A stretch of 64,000 nt of DNA from Anomaloglossus baeobatrachus (lineage: Eukaryota; Chordata; Amphibia; Anura; Aromobatidae), in assembly GCF_048569485.1 (NCBI RefSeq), contig NC_134360.1, positions 184,543,796 through 184,607,795 on the forward strand, in the 5' to 3' direction. Positions within the stretch are counted from its first letter, which is position 1, and each line of letters opens with the position of its first letter. Positions 34,701 to 48,100 of this stretch are shown in pieces. The notes below the pieces were generated by a model that did no database searches, was not told the DNA's origin, and worked only from the letters and a program-made list of their open reading frames with translations. The translations under genes were made by a program, and so were the position numbers.

Positions 34701-35152
34701 CTAAAGGGGTTGCCCATTACTTCTCATTCCCCATGTTAGCCCCCATAAAAATAAAAAAGCCTATACTCACATCCGGTGCCGGCACGGTTCCAGCAATGTT
34801 AACACTTGCGTTCCCGCGAACCTAGTTATGTCACGCGAGCCCTGAGACCAATCAGTGCCGGCTTCCTTCACCTCGCGTTCATTCCGTAAAGTAATTAACA
34901 AGAAGTGAGTGGCTGCCGCAGTACTCTCCTCTGTTAATTAATTAAACCTACGAAGATCTGGAGAAGGAAGCCGGCGCTGATTGGTCTCAGGGCTCGCGTG
35001 TTACACAAAGGCGATGTGGACCGCAGGAACGTGAGTGCCGACATTGCCAAAACTGCGCCGGCACTGGAGGTGAGTATAGGCATTAATTATTGTTGTGGGG
35101 GTTCACATAGAGAATGAGAAAGGGTTGTCCACTACTTGGACAACCCGTTTAA
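34701..35152. mobile_element. Fold-back piggyBac-type MITE (ggggttgtcc family)
   Basis: Inverted ends aaaggggttgcccattactt / actacttggacaaccc, with a long inner inverted pair around accaatcagtgccggcttcc / ggaagccggcgctgattggt. Non-coding. Confidence 0.65.
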
Positions 35153-35560
35153 AGAGGATCTATGAGCTTAATAATGTAGAGACAGAGACCTTGATTCCAG
35201 CAATGTGTCACTTACTGGGCTGCTTGCTGTAGTTTTCACAAAGTCACTGTTTTATCAGCAGATTATCACTAAAGGACTAATAAAACGGCTGTCAGGAAGT
35301 TCAAATATACCTTTCACCATTTATTGCAGTTTTCTGCCTATGCACAGTGTAGAAAGAATGCTCCCAAACAGAAGTTAGAGCGGGATTATACAGAGCTCAT
35401 CATTCAGAGAACTGGAAAATCTGAGGCAGATAAAACACTGACTTGTATAAAAACTACAGAAAGCAGCTCTGTATAAGTGACACATCGCTGGAATCAGGGC
35501 CTCTGTCTCTACATTATGCTGCTCTGAGGTAGCAAAAACCTGGTGACAGATTCTCTTTAT
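35150..35560. mobile_element. Fold-back MITE (aaagagaatctgtcacc type)
   Basis: Left aaagaggatctatgagctt and right ggtgacagattctcttta, with inner inverted pairs around attccagcaatgtgtcactt. Non-coding and degenerate. Confidence 0.5.
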
Positions 35561-36225
35561 AAGAAGCCATGTTGGTTATAATCAGACTCAGTCATTGGGA
35601 TATTGAGTCTGATAACAGAGAATGCCAGCTTGTACAATCATGATGTCAATAGCTTTTAGGCAGCAATCAATGCTACCAATCAAAAATGTCAGAGAAATTT
35701 CAAAACAAGCACAGAAAATGTAACAGATTATTTAAAATAATTCCGAATTAATATGAAGAGATCTAGGATTCTACATGTTTTGGGTTATTTATCATTTTGG
35801 ACAGTTAAACAAAACCCCTGTATGTCGCTGCTTTGATAGACGGTGGAATTTCCAGCCACGGAGTCACGTGATCCTCTCTAGTTTCTCTTTCGGAGGGTGG
35901 CGGAGTTTTTAAGCTCCCTTGTCTTTTCCTGTACTGCATGTCAGATTGCAGGCGGCATAGCGGCAACTTCACTCCACTCTGAAGGATATACTGCAACTGA
36001 AAGATTGTAAGTCGCATGTCTATGTTCAAGGTTTATTATTACCGTGATCGCTAGATTCATTATAATTTATATTAAACAGGGAGCAGATGAGAATGGCTAG
36101 AGCTTTTCACCCTGGCACTAATGATGGCACTATGCCAGACATTGTAATGGGATTATTACACTTCGGTACATCATTTTTTTGGCATTTTTGTGTTTTTTTG
36201 CAGTTAAAAGCATTTTTCTTTAAAA
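35561..36225. other. Non-coding stretch, nothing recognised
   Basis: AT-rich, no convincing features. Confidence 0.5.
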
Positions 36226-36967
36226 ACTAGCTGTAGTACCCAGTGTTGCCCAGGATAGTAACTGTCTCTCTGTTTCTCTCTCAGTCTCTGTCTGTCTCTC
36301 TCTGTCTGTGTCTATTATTCTGTCTTTCTCTATCTCTATGTCTCTTTCCCTGTCTGTGTCTTTCCCTGTCTGTCTCTGTCTGTCTCTGTGTGTCTGTCTC
36401 TGTATGTCTGTCTTTTTGTCTGTCTCTTTCCCTGTCTGTCTCTGTCTCTCTTTCCATCTGTCTCTTTTCCCATCTCTGTCTCGTTCCCTGTTTGTCTGTC
36501 TCTTTCCCTGTTTGTCTGTCTCTTTCCCTGTCTGTCTCTTTCCCTGTCTGTCTCTTTCCCTGTCTCTGTCTCTTTCCCTGTCTCTGTCTCTTTCCCTGTC
36601 TCTGTCTCTTTCCCTGTCTCTGTCTCTTTCCCTGTCTCTTTTCCTGTCTGTTTCTTTCCCTGTCTGTGTCTGTCTCTTTCCCTGGCTGCATTGTGGTATG
36701 CCAGCATTCCATTTAAGGGTGTGGCTGCGCATTCTTCTGAAGTTCTGGCTGCACTGTGGCTCCCAGCTCCATTGACTTTAATGGAAATGGGTTTTTGCCG
36801 AATAAATGTAAAGCGTGGGGTTCAAATTTCCCCTCAAACATAGTCTACGACTTTCCCTGAGACAAAAGGAGTGTCTGTGCAAAATTTCGTGATTATACAT
36901 GCAACAGTGCAAATTCCTTTAGCGGACATACATACATACATACATACACTCAACTTTATATAATAGA
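36226..36967 (-). mobile_element. Helitron-like non-autonomous element containing a tctctgtctgtc array
   Basis: On the minus strand it begins TCTATTATATAAAG and ends GGGCAACACTGGGTACTACAGCTAGT-like (ending CTAGT), inserted exactly between A and T. A TC start, CTRR(T) end, short 3' GC-rich palindrome and A|T target are Helitron hallmarks. The middle holds a (tctctttccctgtctg)n array (36240-36690) and a (cata)n run. Confidence 0.55.
36240..36690 (+). repeat. Simple repeat (tctctttccctgtctg)n
   Basis: Pyrimidine-rich array of 12-20 bp variants. Open frames across it (Arg/Asp/Glu-rich or Ser/Leu/Cys-rich) are artefacts. Confidence 0.9.
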
Positions 36968-37890
36968 TTAATACTTTAAAGGGAGTGTCCGGTTCTGCCC
37001 ATCCCTGATACTGACGTTCAGGATTCTTAAATTTGATGCTTCTTTTCTATAACAAAGATGATTGACATGATATTAAAGATTCCATTTACTATGTTTTGAT
37101 ATCACTTCTGTGGACAGGTGACGACAAGAAATAATTCCTGATATAAAACCTGAAAAGTCAATTAACCGTTATTTTTATTCAGCTATAAAACATTGTAAAC
37201 CAGTGGAAGCAGGATGTAACCTATCCTCCGGAGCAGAAAATACCTGCATACCAGCATAATAGCCAGCATGCATTATTATAGGTGTACTCCCGCCTGAAGC
37301 TATTTCACATGTACTGATTTAACACAAGTATTTGGCAATATCAGATATGATTTACCGCAGAACATTGAAACAAACTTTCAGACTAAATAATGAAAGTGAA
37401 GTTTGAAGGAGCTATAAACTTCTGCCTCCTGAGCTGTGCACTTGCAGTCTTCTTAGTGATCGGAAGGGGTCTTAACAGAGTGTCACAGACCTATGTGCAT
37501 ACAGTGCAGAGTATTGATTCTATAGATAATCATAGTCATTATTATATTTCTTTTATCAAGTATTTGGTGTTTTGCATCTTTTTTTTTCTTCATGCCATAT
37601 TCATCTTTCCTTTTGTACCTAATTTAAAGTCACTTTTTATGAGTTAAACTAGTTATTTTGCCCAACATTTAGGGGGTTTCTATATGTTTTTGCCTTATTC
37701 ATAATTTTTTATTTTTTCTCAAAGTTGCAGAATTTGTTGCAAGCATATTCTAGTTTCCCCTGGCGTTATTTTATGCATTTCTAAAATTTTGGCTTCTAAG
37801 GGGGAAGATCTTCTCCTTGCGGAAATTGACACACTATTCTACCATGCTAGTGGTGAGGAGACTTCAAGCCGCAATGCTCCTCTGGGAACA
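36968..37890. other. Non-coding upstream DNA, nothing recognised
   Basis: An 85-codon open frame (37390-37647) starts with a hydrophobic stretch but has no family resemblance and no conserved motif; not supported as a gene. Confidence 0.4.
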
Positions 37891-38087
37891 ATGCATAGTG
37901 TCTCTTCAGTGAGGAAGTAGACGAACTCTAATGCCAAATATTGGACGCAGCAATCCTAAAAGTCAAATGTGACCCTTTAACGAGCCTTGACAAGACTTGT
38001 TAAAGGGTCACTTTTGACTTTCAGGATTGCTGCCTCCAATAGGTGGCACTAGAGTTTGTCTACTTCCTCTCTGAAGAGACAATTTGC
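37891..38087. repeat. Fold-back element, arms about 90 bp
   Basis: gaggaagtagacgaactcta on the left pairs with tagagtttgtctacttcctc on the right, and gtcaaatgtgaccctttaac pairs with gttaaagggtcacttttgac; the loop is about 15 bp. Confidence 0.75.
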
Positions 38088-38774
38088 ATAAAATTTTGGC
38101 TCAAATTTTGTAACATTTTAGTGAACATGCAACATTTGTGCCTCAAAGTTGCAAAACAGGATGAAGATGAAAAATAATGAGCATTTTTTTTATTTTGCAC
38201 AAAAATCATGAACCGCGTACTCCATTTTCATAATTTTGATACAAAGAACATCAGTTAATACCACAAGACAAAAAAAGAAGTGACTTAAAATAAAATGCAA
38301 ATGATTAAATGGTGCCATAGACTTTCTTCTGCCTCGTAAGCCCCTTCCTCCTCCCGAGCTGAGCACTGCAGAGTGTTCTTTTGGGCAATGGGAGGGGGTC
38401 TCAAGACCTGAACCTATAGAGATCTGCTGGAAATAATAAGGCATAAAACACATAAAAAGTCCCATAACTGTGTAAAAAAAGAAAAATGCATCATAATAGG
38501 TCTATCATAGCCCTGTGTTCATTCTTATGGTCTTGGTCTCATTATCGCTTATAAATTATTATGGAGAATAAATCTCCTTCTATGTGTTAATTCTGTCCTA
38601 TTACCAGATCAGAAATTTCCTAAATGTAGAATATTGTGAAAGGTGAAAAAAAAAATGATGATAAAATTATGCAAATTCTTCATTATTCATCCTTTTTAAA
38701 TGAAAGTGGAAAACCCCATTACACAGTTCTTTTGTTAAGCACGTGAAGCGAGACGCGAAATTGTGAAACTGTTG

Positions 38775-38856
38775 ACTAATTGCAGGTCACATCAGGGACA
38801 ACAGCTCAGGATCGGGGACTTAAATATAGGTGTCTGCAAGGACTGCGACTGCAACA
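38775..38856 (+). promoter_or_regulatory. Sequence just upstream of CLCA start: TATA-like motif or 5' UTR splice acceptor
   Basis: TTAAATATAGG lies at 38820-38830, only about 30 bp before the ATG. It could act as a TATA box only with a very short 5' UTR. Alternatively, gactaattgcag|gtcac at 38775-38791 looks like a branch point plus acceptor, which would make 38787-38856 the 5' UTR part of a second exon. The sequence alone does not decide. Confidence 0.3.
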
Positions 38857-39015
38857 ATGAAGATACTCGGGATCCTTGTTCTCATTTCTGTGCTGCAAGT
38901 GACCCATTCCTCAAGTGACACATTAGTAAAGCTCACCAACAATGGATACGATGACATTATTATTGCAATAAACCCAAAGATTCCTCAAAATGAAAAGCTC
39001 ATTAATAATATTAAG
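38857..39015 (+). CDS. CLCA: CLCA exon 1 (signal peptide, start of N-terminal domain)
   Basis: 53 codons in phase 0, ending AAG|gtatgt. The first 20 residues ([20 protein letters not shown]) are a secretory signal. It is followed by [18 protein letters not shown], which parallels the start of mature human CLCA1. ATG at 38857 is chosen because the signal peptide begins there; an in-frame GTG upstream at 38830 would add a polar extension and is less likely. Confidence 0.93.
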
Positions 39016-39077
39016 GTATGTATTTTAACATATTTCCTATTTTTACAATATACTCATGTCTATATACTATATATATA

Positions 39078-39123
<46 letters not shown>

Positions 39124-42100
39124 CTGCACCCTATATGTATAGGTTGACTCTAATACCAGCCATGTGGTTGTGATTGGAAACATTTAAGTTTTTATTTTTT
39201 CCTTGATTTTTTTTTTTTTTTTAGATAATGGTAAAGGATGCTTCTTCTTACATGATGAAAGCTACCGAAAATAGAGTTTTTATTAGAAGTGTAAAAATTC
39301 TTCTTCCTAATACCTGGGCCAGTAACAGCACATATGGCAGACCGAAAACAGAGTCGTACGACAAGGTAAGTCATGTGCAAGATGGATAAGGATAAGGAAA
39401 TTCTGCATGTCTGGCAATACCTGCTCAATGTGTAATGTTTGGGAGACCTGGTCCAGATCACAGAACTCTTCACGTCTTCATCCAGCCTTGGATATTTCTT
39501 GATGTACTACCATATTTTTATAGTATCTTAATGCAGGACATCTAATGCATTCATTCCATAATATAGGTAATACTTGTCATGATTCTCATCCGTGGTACTC
39601 TGCTCTCCTGCAAGCCAATGCTCTGTTTTGTATTGTGCTGAGGTGGACGGGTTGTTCCCGGCCTCGGGTCCTGTGCTGGTGTTCGAAGGAGCCTATTTTT
39701 AGGCACCTTATTCCGAGTGATTGCTCTGCTTCATTAGAGAGCGATCTCATCCGGAATGCCGCCAGTCTGCTCTGCAGTGAGTGATCTGGCTCCCGTAAGT
39801 GCTTTGTTCTGGTCTTGTCCAGCTACCCCGCACCTTTGTGACCTTTCTCCACCCATTCCCCTGACTCTGATGTTTTCTCCTGGCTTCTGACCCCTGGCTT
39901 GTACTCTGACCTCAACTCAACTTTCTCCCTGTGTACCTTACATGACTTCCTGCTTTTTGACCTCCGACTCGTATTCTGACCTCGGCTCCGCTTTCTCCCT
40001 GTGTACCATACGTTCCCTCCTGGCTTCTGACCTCCGGTTCATACCCTGACCCCGGCTCCACTTTCTTCCCTCTGTACCATATGTGACTTCCTGGCTCTGA
40101 CCTCTGGCTTATTTGACTACCCCTCCACTAGTTACATCTAGTGACACCTAGTGGTTGATCATCACATTACTTGTATTCTGAATACTTCAGCACATGTGCA
40201 AACCTAAAGCAGGCAATACAATCTAGGCTCAATACAAATTAAATGAAGCTTAGTTAAACCCGGCAATTTCAGTGGGACTGGTTGACCATCTGTTGGATGA
40301 GGACTCCTTAACTCTCCCCAACATATATGTCAGGGAAGTGAAGTATTGGGTGGTTGGAATTACAATGGCTCATCTTTTTATTTCCAAGTGAGGTAGGCTT
40401 CCACCAGAGATTTTTGGCAGTGACTTTCTTCTCTCTCCCTGTTGAAGACACATAAATGATTGGGTGAGCTGAGCGCCCATGTGTCTGGGTATGCTGAACA
40501 TAATTTCATCTGAAAGTTATCTAATGTATATGGCCAGCTTAAAGAAATTGTCCAGTGAAAACAAGTTTTCCCCCACCTGTAGGAGGAGTGATAACTAGCT
40601 GTTAAGTGTGTGACCCACCATTGAGAACCTCACCAATCAACAGAATGGGGAACTTTTATTCTCAATAGGGTGCTTTAATCCTAAATGCCAAATGACTAAG
40701 TGGATGACATTCCAGCCCAATAGGGAATGAATGGAGCAGCAGTCGAGCATGTGCACCGCTCCATTTTTACAGGGATAAAATTGCCCCTTTTTGAGGATCA
40801 GTGCAGATCTGTGACATCCATGTCAGAACTCTGGCTGCCTGGCTACCTGGCACTAGGCTCGTGGCATTGCCACCATTGTTGCCACTGGGCAACACAAGCA
40901 ATTATTAATGCAGTCCTAATACTGCTGACGCATGTGTCCAACCAGTTTTTTCTGTGTTTTTTCTGGGACCTTAATAGTTAATAGTAGTTAGTTTCTACTG
41001 GAGCCAGGTGCAGGAATCCTCCCTAGGTATACCTTCATCAGTCAGTTCCTGGCCGCCAGTTATAGCTATTGCTCTCCTGACTTAGTTGCATTCTAACTCT
41101 ATGCTTACAGTGTGTATATGTTTTCTAACCTTGACCTGATTTCCGACTACCCATCTGCCTGACTACCCATCTGCCTGACTACCCATCTGCCTGACTACCC
41201 ATCTGTTTGACTATCCATCTGCCTGACTACCCATCTGCCTGACTACCCATCTGCCTTACTATCCATCTGCCTGACTACCCATCTGCCTGACTACCCATCT
41301 GCCTTACTATCCATCTGCCTGACTATCCATCTACCTATCTATCCATTTGCCTGACTATCCATCTGCCTGACTATCCATTTGCCTGACTATCCATCTGCCT
41401 GACTATCCATCTGCCTGACTATCCATCTGCCTGACTTTCCGTCTGCCTGACTTTCCGTCTGCCTGACTGACTATCCGTCTGCCTGACTATCCGTCTGCCT
41501 GACTATCCGTCTGCTTGACTATCAGTCTGCCTGACTATCCGTCTGCCTGACTATCCGTCTGCCTGACTATCCGTCTGTCTGACTATCCGTCTGCTTGACT
41601 ATCCCTCTGCCTGACTATCCCTCTGCCTGACTATCCCTCTGCCTGACTATCCCTCTGCCTGACTATCCATCTGCCTGACTATCCATCTGCCTGACTATCC
41701 ATCTGACTGACTATCCATCTGCCTGACTATCCATCTGCCTGACTATCCATCTGCCTGACTATCCATCTGCCTGACTATCCATCTGCCTGACTATCCATCT
41801 GCCTGATTATCCATCTGCCTGCCTATCTATATGCTTGACTATCCATCTGCTTGACTATCCATCTGCTTGACTATCCCTCTACCTGACTATCCCTCTACCT
41901 GACTAACCCTCTACCTGACTATCCCTCTACCTGACTATCCCTCTACCTGACTAATCATATGCCTGACTATCCATCTCCCTGACTATCCATCTCCCTGACT
42001 ATCCAACTGCCTGACTATCCATCTGCCTGACTATCCATCTGCCTGACTATCCATCTGCCTGACTATCCATGTGCCTGACTATCCCTCTACCTGACTATCC

Positions 42101-45100
42101 CTCTACCTGACTATCCCTCTACCTGATTATCCCTCTACCTGACTATCCCTCTACCTGACTATCCATCTCCCTGAATATCCATCTCCCTGACTATCCATCT
42201 GCCTGACTCTCCATTTGCCTGACTATCCATCTGCCTGACTATCCATCTGTCTGACTATCCATCTGCCTGACTATCCATCTGCCTGACTATCCCTCTACCT
42301 GACTATCCATCTGCCTGACTATCCTTCTGCCTGACTATCCATCTGCCTGACTATCCATCTGCCTGACTATCCCTCTACCTGACTATCCATCTGCCTGACT
42401 AGCCCTCTACCTGACTATCCATCTGCCTGACTATCCTTCTGCCTGACTATCCATCTGCCTGACTATCCATCTGCCTGACTATCCCTCTACCTGGCTATCC
42501 ATCTGCCTGACTATCCTTCTGCCTGTCTTTGCTTTGCCAGCCAGTCCCACTAGCAAGTCTCTCTCATACTACTCCCATGACTGTATCTCAGTGGTCGGAC
42601 CTGCACCAATTAGGTGGATAAGTGATACCTTTACCGACAACCCCGTTAAAATAGCCGTCTGACAAATTCTCAGCCCCCATTCACATACATGCAAGAATGT
42701 ATATGTTCTGAACGGAAAGAGGAAAACAAGTTTGCGGTACACAGCTTTGGCTTACGTGACCTTATAGCAGGTGCCTGGCTAAGATAACACATTTTCCAAC
42801 AACTTACTAGACAATTCTGTGTTAATAGAGTGTGCCGCATGATAAGGATCATCATCTGTTATCCATCAGCAGCTAGAAAGAATATCTCTGATTCTGGAGG
42901 ATTAGCTGTATGATAAGGAGGTTTTCCCACATAGTTTATTTTAATAAATAGATCTTTGAATAATAATAAGTTCCACCATTGGATGTGTTTTAAAAAAATG
43001 TTCCTGTGCTGAGATAATCTTATATATGTGTCCCTGCTGTGTACTGTGTAATGGCTGTGTCTGATCGTACTGGGACATGGTCTGATCATACCACAGCTCC
43101 TGGGCAGGGGAGGAAGAGAAAAAATATACAGACATTACAGCACGGGATCGGAAATAATTCTTTCATTGAGGTAAAACATTTTTTAAAAAACAGGTAGGGA
43201 GATGTTTTACCTCACAGAAAGAATAAACTGTAATCCCATGCTGTAATGTCTGTATAATTTTTTTATTCCTCCCCTGCCCAGGAGCTGTGGTATGATCAGA
43301 CCATGTCCCTGTACGGTCAGACACGGCCATTACACAGTACACAGCAGGGACACATCAAGATTATCTCAGCACATGAACATTGTCAATGGTGGAAATTATT
43401 ATTATTATTCAAAGTTCTATTGATTAAAAATGAACTTTAAAATGAACTTTGTTTGTGGGAAAACCCCCTTAATAAGGATCCTAATTATTCTTTTGTGAAT
43501 CATGTAATGCTTCTTTTCACCTGTAGTGGCGCTGTAGCAATATTGAAAACGGGTTGATAAATTCCTCCAGATTAAGATAAACTGTTTAAAGTGCCCAACC
43601 CTTTGTATAGAAATTAGCACCTGGCACTTTACCTTATTATAACTCATCTAAAAAGAGTTTCTTATCTCAAATTTATGAATAAATTCACAACCATATTTCA
43701 TAACAATGACTATTGGTGCATATGATGTAAAAGCTCCTTTCTTTGTACTTTGTGATTAGCCAATATTTGCACATATACTTAGATTAAGTGACTGTGTTTC
43801 AGTCTCAACCACATACATAGCTGTTATCGGATCTCCTTCGTGACCTTTAATTCTTCTGTACTTTAACCCATACTACGGTATGTGACAGCGGGAGCACTGG
43901 TGAGCGGATACACTTATAAAACTAACAGATTTCTTCACACGTAGATATGTGATACACCATAAAATAATATAAATAGTCAAACATTGGGCAATTAAAATTC
44001 AGTATATATAATTGCAAAGGTACTGAAATTACATTTTTTTTTTCCATGAGTTTCTCTTTATGCACATAAAACTTAAAGTATAACCGTCATTTTAATTTTT
44101 ATTTCCTAAATCAATAGTAATATATCTTATTGGACAAGTTTGCTTCTCTCGCTGCCAGAACTGATCAATCATTATCAATATTCAGTGTAGACTTTCCCAT
44201 TACTGAGATAGGAGATGGCGGTTGGTGCTGATGAGATTCTATGAAGATAGAAGAGGGAGGAGGGGTCCGGGCTCTCTGTAGCTCCTCCCTCTGCCTCTAG
44301 CTTCTCCATCTGCCTTGAGCTAATCCCTCTGCCTCTTATCTTCTCCCTATTTAGCTCCTCCCTGTGTCTATAGCCCCTCCCTCTGCCTCTAGCTTCTCCC
44401 TATTTATATAGCCCCTCCCTCTTCCTATAGCTCCTCCCTCTTCCTTTAGCCCTTCCCTCTGCCTCTATTTCATCCCTCTGCCTTTAGCTGCTCCCTCTGC
44501 CTCTAGATCCCTTCTTCTGCCTCTAGCTCTTCCCTCTGCCTCTAGCTCCTCCCTCTGCATCTATCACCTCAATCTGCCTCTAGCTCATCCCTCTGCATCT
44601 ATTACCTCAATCTGCCTCTAGCTCATCCCTCTGCCTTGAGCTAATCCCTCTGCCTCTTATCATCTCCCTCTTTAGCTCATCCTTCTGCCTATAGCTCCTC
44701 CCTATACATCTAGAGTCTCCCTTTGCCTCTAGCCCCTCCCTCTGTATATAGCTCCTCCCTATGCCTATAGCTCCTCCCTCTTCATTTAGTTCTTCCCTCT
44801 GCCTCTATCCCATCCCTCTGCCTCAAGCTCCTCCCACTGCCTCTAGATCTTCCCTCTGCCTCTACCTCCCCCCTCTGCTTCTAGCTCCTCCCTATGCCTC
44901 TAGCCCCTCCCTCTGCCTTTAGTTCCCTCTCTCTGCCTCTAGCTCCCCCTCTGCCTCTAGCACCTCTCTCTGCCTCTAATATAGCCCCTCCCTCCCTCTG
45001 CCTCTAGCTCCTCCCTCTGCCTCTAGCTCCTCCCTCTTCTTCCCTCCCTCTGTCTTTAGCTCCCTCCCTCTGCCTCTAGCTCCCTCCCTATGCCTGTAGT

Positions 45101-48100
45101 TCCTCCCTCTGCCTTTAACTCCTTTCTCCTCCCGACGTCATAGAATCTCATCAGCACCAACCGCCATCTCCTATCTCAGTAATGGGAAAGTCTTCACTGA
45201 ATACAGATTTGACCTCAGAGCTGATAATGTTGATAGTGACTGATCAATTCTGGCAGAGAAAGAGCAGATTTGTCTGATAAGATTATTACAAAGTTGCTTA
45301 TTTTCATGTTTACTATTGATTTATGAAATAAAAAGTAAAATGACAGTTATGCTTTAAAACACATTCCCCAGCTCTCCTGGAATGTCTTCGAAGCTCTTGA
45401 GAAAAGGCGACATCTGTGGGACACCGGGAAGACTTGGTGAATCTTTAGGGCACTGCCAAATCCTCCCAGAAGGCAGCAAGTGCAGGAGGTTACTTGTCAT
45501 CAGGGTAGAAAAATGGGTCATAAAGGCCCATGGGAGGGATGTAAAATAATGGCGCATATCATAGGAAACCATATCTACAGTATCCGTGCACTGAGCTGTT
45601 TGGCTTTTCTGAGTTTGCACTGAGCCACTGTGCTGGGTTTGAACAGTTATGCTGTGCTGACAAATTCCCTTTAGTTGTTAGGGTCAGAAAAAGAAGAAAT
45701 GGGAGCAGGACGGTCTTTCTTGGAGACATGTGCGGGGACTTATTTTTTGGTATATAAATATGGTATACACTGATTTTATTCCTTCTGTTTTACATGTTAC
45801 TTGCTCTCTTTTTCCATAAGGCTGATATTATCATAGCGGATCCTTTTATTTCTGGAGATTTTCCTTACACTTTACAATATGGTGGCTGCGGAGAGAGAGG
45901 AAAATACATCCATCTGACACCAAACTTTATCTTGAATGACAAAATACTGCGGATATATGGACCCAGAGGTAAAGAAAACTTAATATATTATTACATTTTA
46001 TTGCTTAATATTTGAGGTCTCTTGTGCTGAATGTGTCCTTGGATAGAGGGAGGTTTTTACATTAAGAGCTGTATATTTGCTTTCAGGACAAATTTTTTCT
46101 CTACGAGTTTATAGGGAACCTGTCACCAGATTTTTTTAGTTCTAAACCAAAACTAGCACCTCTAGTAGTACCTGTGCTACATTCTGTAAAGGCGCATGTT
46201 ACCCCCTGACTTCCTCTGTAGACCCCACAAATTCCTTTATAAAATCTCCAGCCATGTATGCTAATTGTTGGGTCTGGTCCGATGGGCATCCTATTTTGCG
46301 GCTCTTGTCCCTCCTTTTCGCTGATCATTGCCTTCCTTTGATGATTGACATGGATGACACCTCCGGCACCATCCACATAGCTGGGCAATATCTCACACCT
46401 GTGCAGTCAGTGCCGGCTTGTGCAGGCGTAAGATTTTGCCCGGTTATGTGGATGACGTAGGTGACGTCAACCACCTCGCTGAGCAAACTCTCACATCTGC
46501 GCAGAGAACTCACCGGCTTGTGCAGTTGCACTGATGTTTATGGCTCTGCCCACAATAGGGCAGAGCGAAGTGCGCCTGCAGGAACTGACAATGTATCTGC
46601 ATAGGTGCAAGATTTCACCCGGCTACATGGATGGTGCCGGAGGTATCATACACGTCAATCATCACAGGTGGATGGCGATCAAGACCAAAAGGAGGTACAA
46701 GAGCCCAACGAACCGGACCCAACAATTAGTATACATAGCAATTTGTTCTGCTCGAATTCACTGTTGAGGCTGACAGCTGCTAGTTTGCAGAACTGTAAAG
46801 GATTGGGAAAAGGTTAAAAAAGTCACCTTTCCTACTGCCTGCTGTCTGGTTTTCCATGTCTCTTCTTTCTGCCTTCCCCTGCTGTGACCATTCTCTTCAC
46901 CCTGAGTCAGGTCTTCCAGAGAGATTGGTCCTTTGATGTCCCTCATGTCATAATGTTGTGACGTCCTGTCATGCATTGCGATGGCATGACACACAGTAAT
47001 GTCAGAGGCTTCCTCGGTGCTAGGAGACCCAACATATAGTAAAGCAAGGTGGAGAGGAAGCACATTGTGGGGGGAAGGCAAAAAAAGAGGCAAAGTGGAC
47101 CAGACGATGGGCTGCAGAGGCGGTGGGCATAGTGGGTGCTAAGGTAAATGTTTTTATTTTGTCTTGACTCCTACATTCTTTATGATTTGGGGTCTATAGA
47201 GACCCTAGAACTTGATACAAAGAAAACATGTAATTCACAACTTCTATGCAAATAGAATTTCCCTGTAAAATCCACAATTTTCTAAATTGAATCTTGTCAG
47301 ATTCAATCATCTCCATGTACCGCCGTCAGTGGGGACCTTGTGTATAATGTATACTGTATGTGTAGGTTATATATAGATCTGTAGTGAGTGGCTTAAAACC
47401 AGCCTTTAACTGTCAACTGAGTGGGAGTGTCACATGAAGTCATACCACGGGAACGGATCCAAACTTACTCTCATTTCTTAAGCTCCACTGTTATCTGTCG
47501 TCAGCAGAAAGCGAACTGCATATACCACAGCTAGGAAAACAACAGGAAAGAGACGATAAAATGTGGTGTATTATTGAAATGTCTCCTAAGCACCCGGATA
47601 TAGAAGATTAATTACTGAATGTTATGGGATTAACGGACTGAGAATTTACTGGGAATTCACGTGACTGGCACTGGGCACCACGTCATTACCTGCATTATAC
47701 ACACAGCCAGGAACCCAATGATAGAATAACCTGTATACATAGAAAATATCTGGAAGAGCACAAATACTGTAATTAGATAAGACAGAGGCAATGCTTACAT
47801 CCTTTATTTTATTTATTTATTTTCAAAATAAATCGGTTATCAAGAAAACCTTTGTTTAAAAGAATCTTGAACTTTGGGCAAAGCCTACAATATTTTGTCA
47901 AACGCGTGTCTTAAAATGAAGCTTATCGAAAAGTTTCCTTCTGCTGGTGTTAGAGCAATAGCACCAATCTATCAGGGACCTGTCAGTGTGTTCAACTTTA
48001 CTGCAGCGCCACCACAGGAGAGATACAGTATTACACAGTGCCCATTAAAGGGGTTGTCCCCTACTTTTACATTGATGGCCTATCCTTAAGGCTGCTTTAC

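Noticed and set aside
36220-36732. Arg/Asp/Glu-rich minus frame and Ser/Leu/Cys-rich plus frames
   Set aside because: Simple-repeat artefacts of the tctctgtctgtc array.
37390-37647. 85-codon frame with a hydrophobic start
   Set aside because: No family resemblance and no conserved motif; lies between MITEs.
38830-38856. In-frame GTG as an upstream start of CLCA
   Set aside because: The signal peptide begins at ATG 38857; GTG starts are not expected for nuclear genes.
41148-42528. CRISPR-like regular array
   Set aside because: Units are contiguous 16-mers with no unique spacers, in an animal intron.
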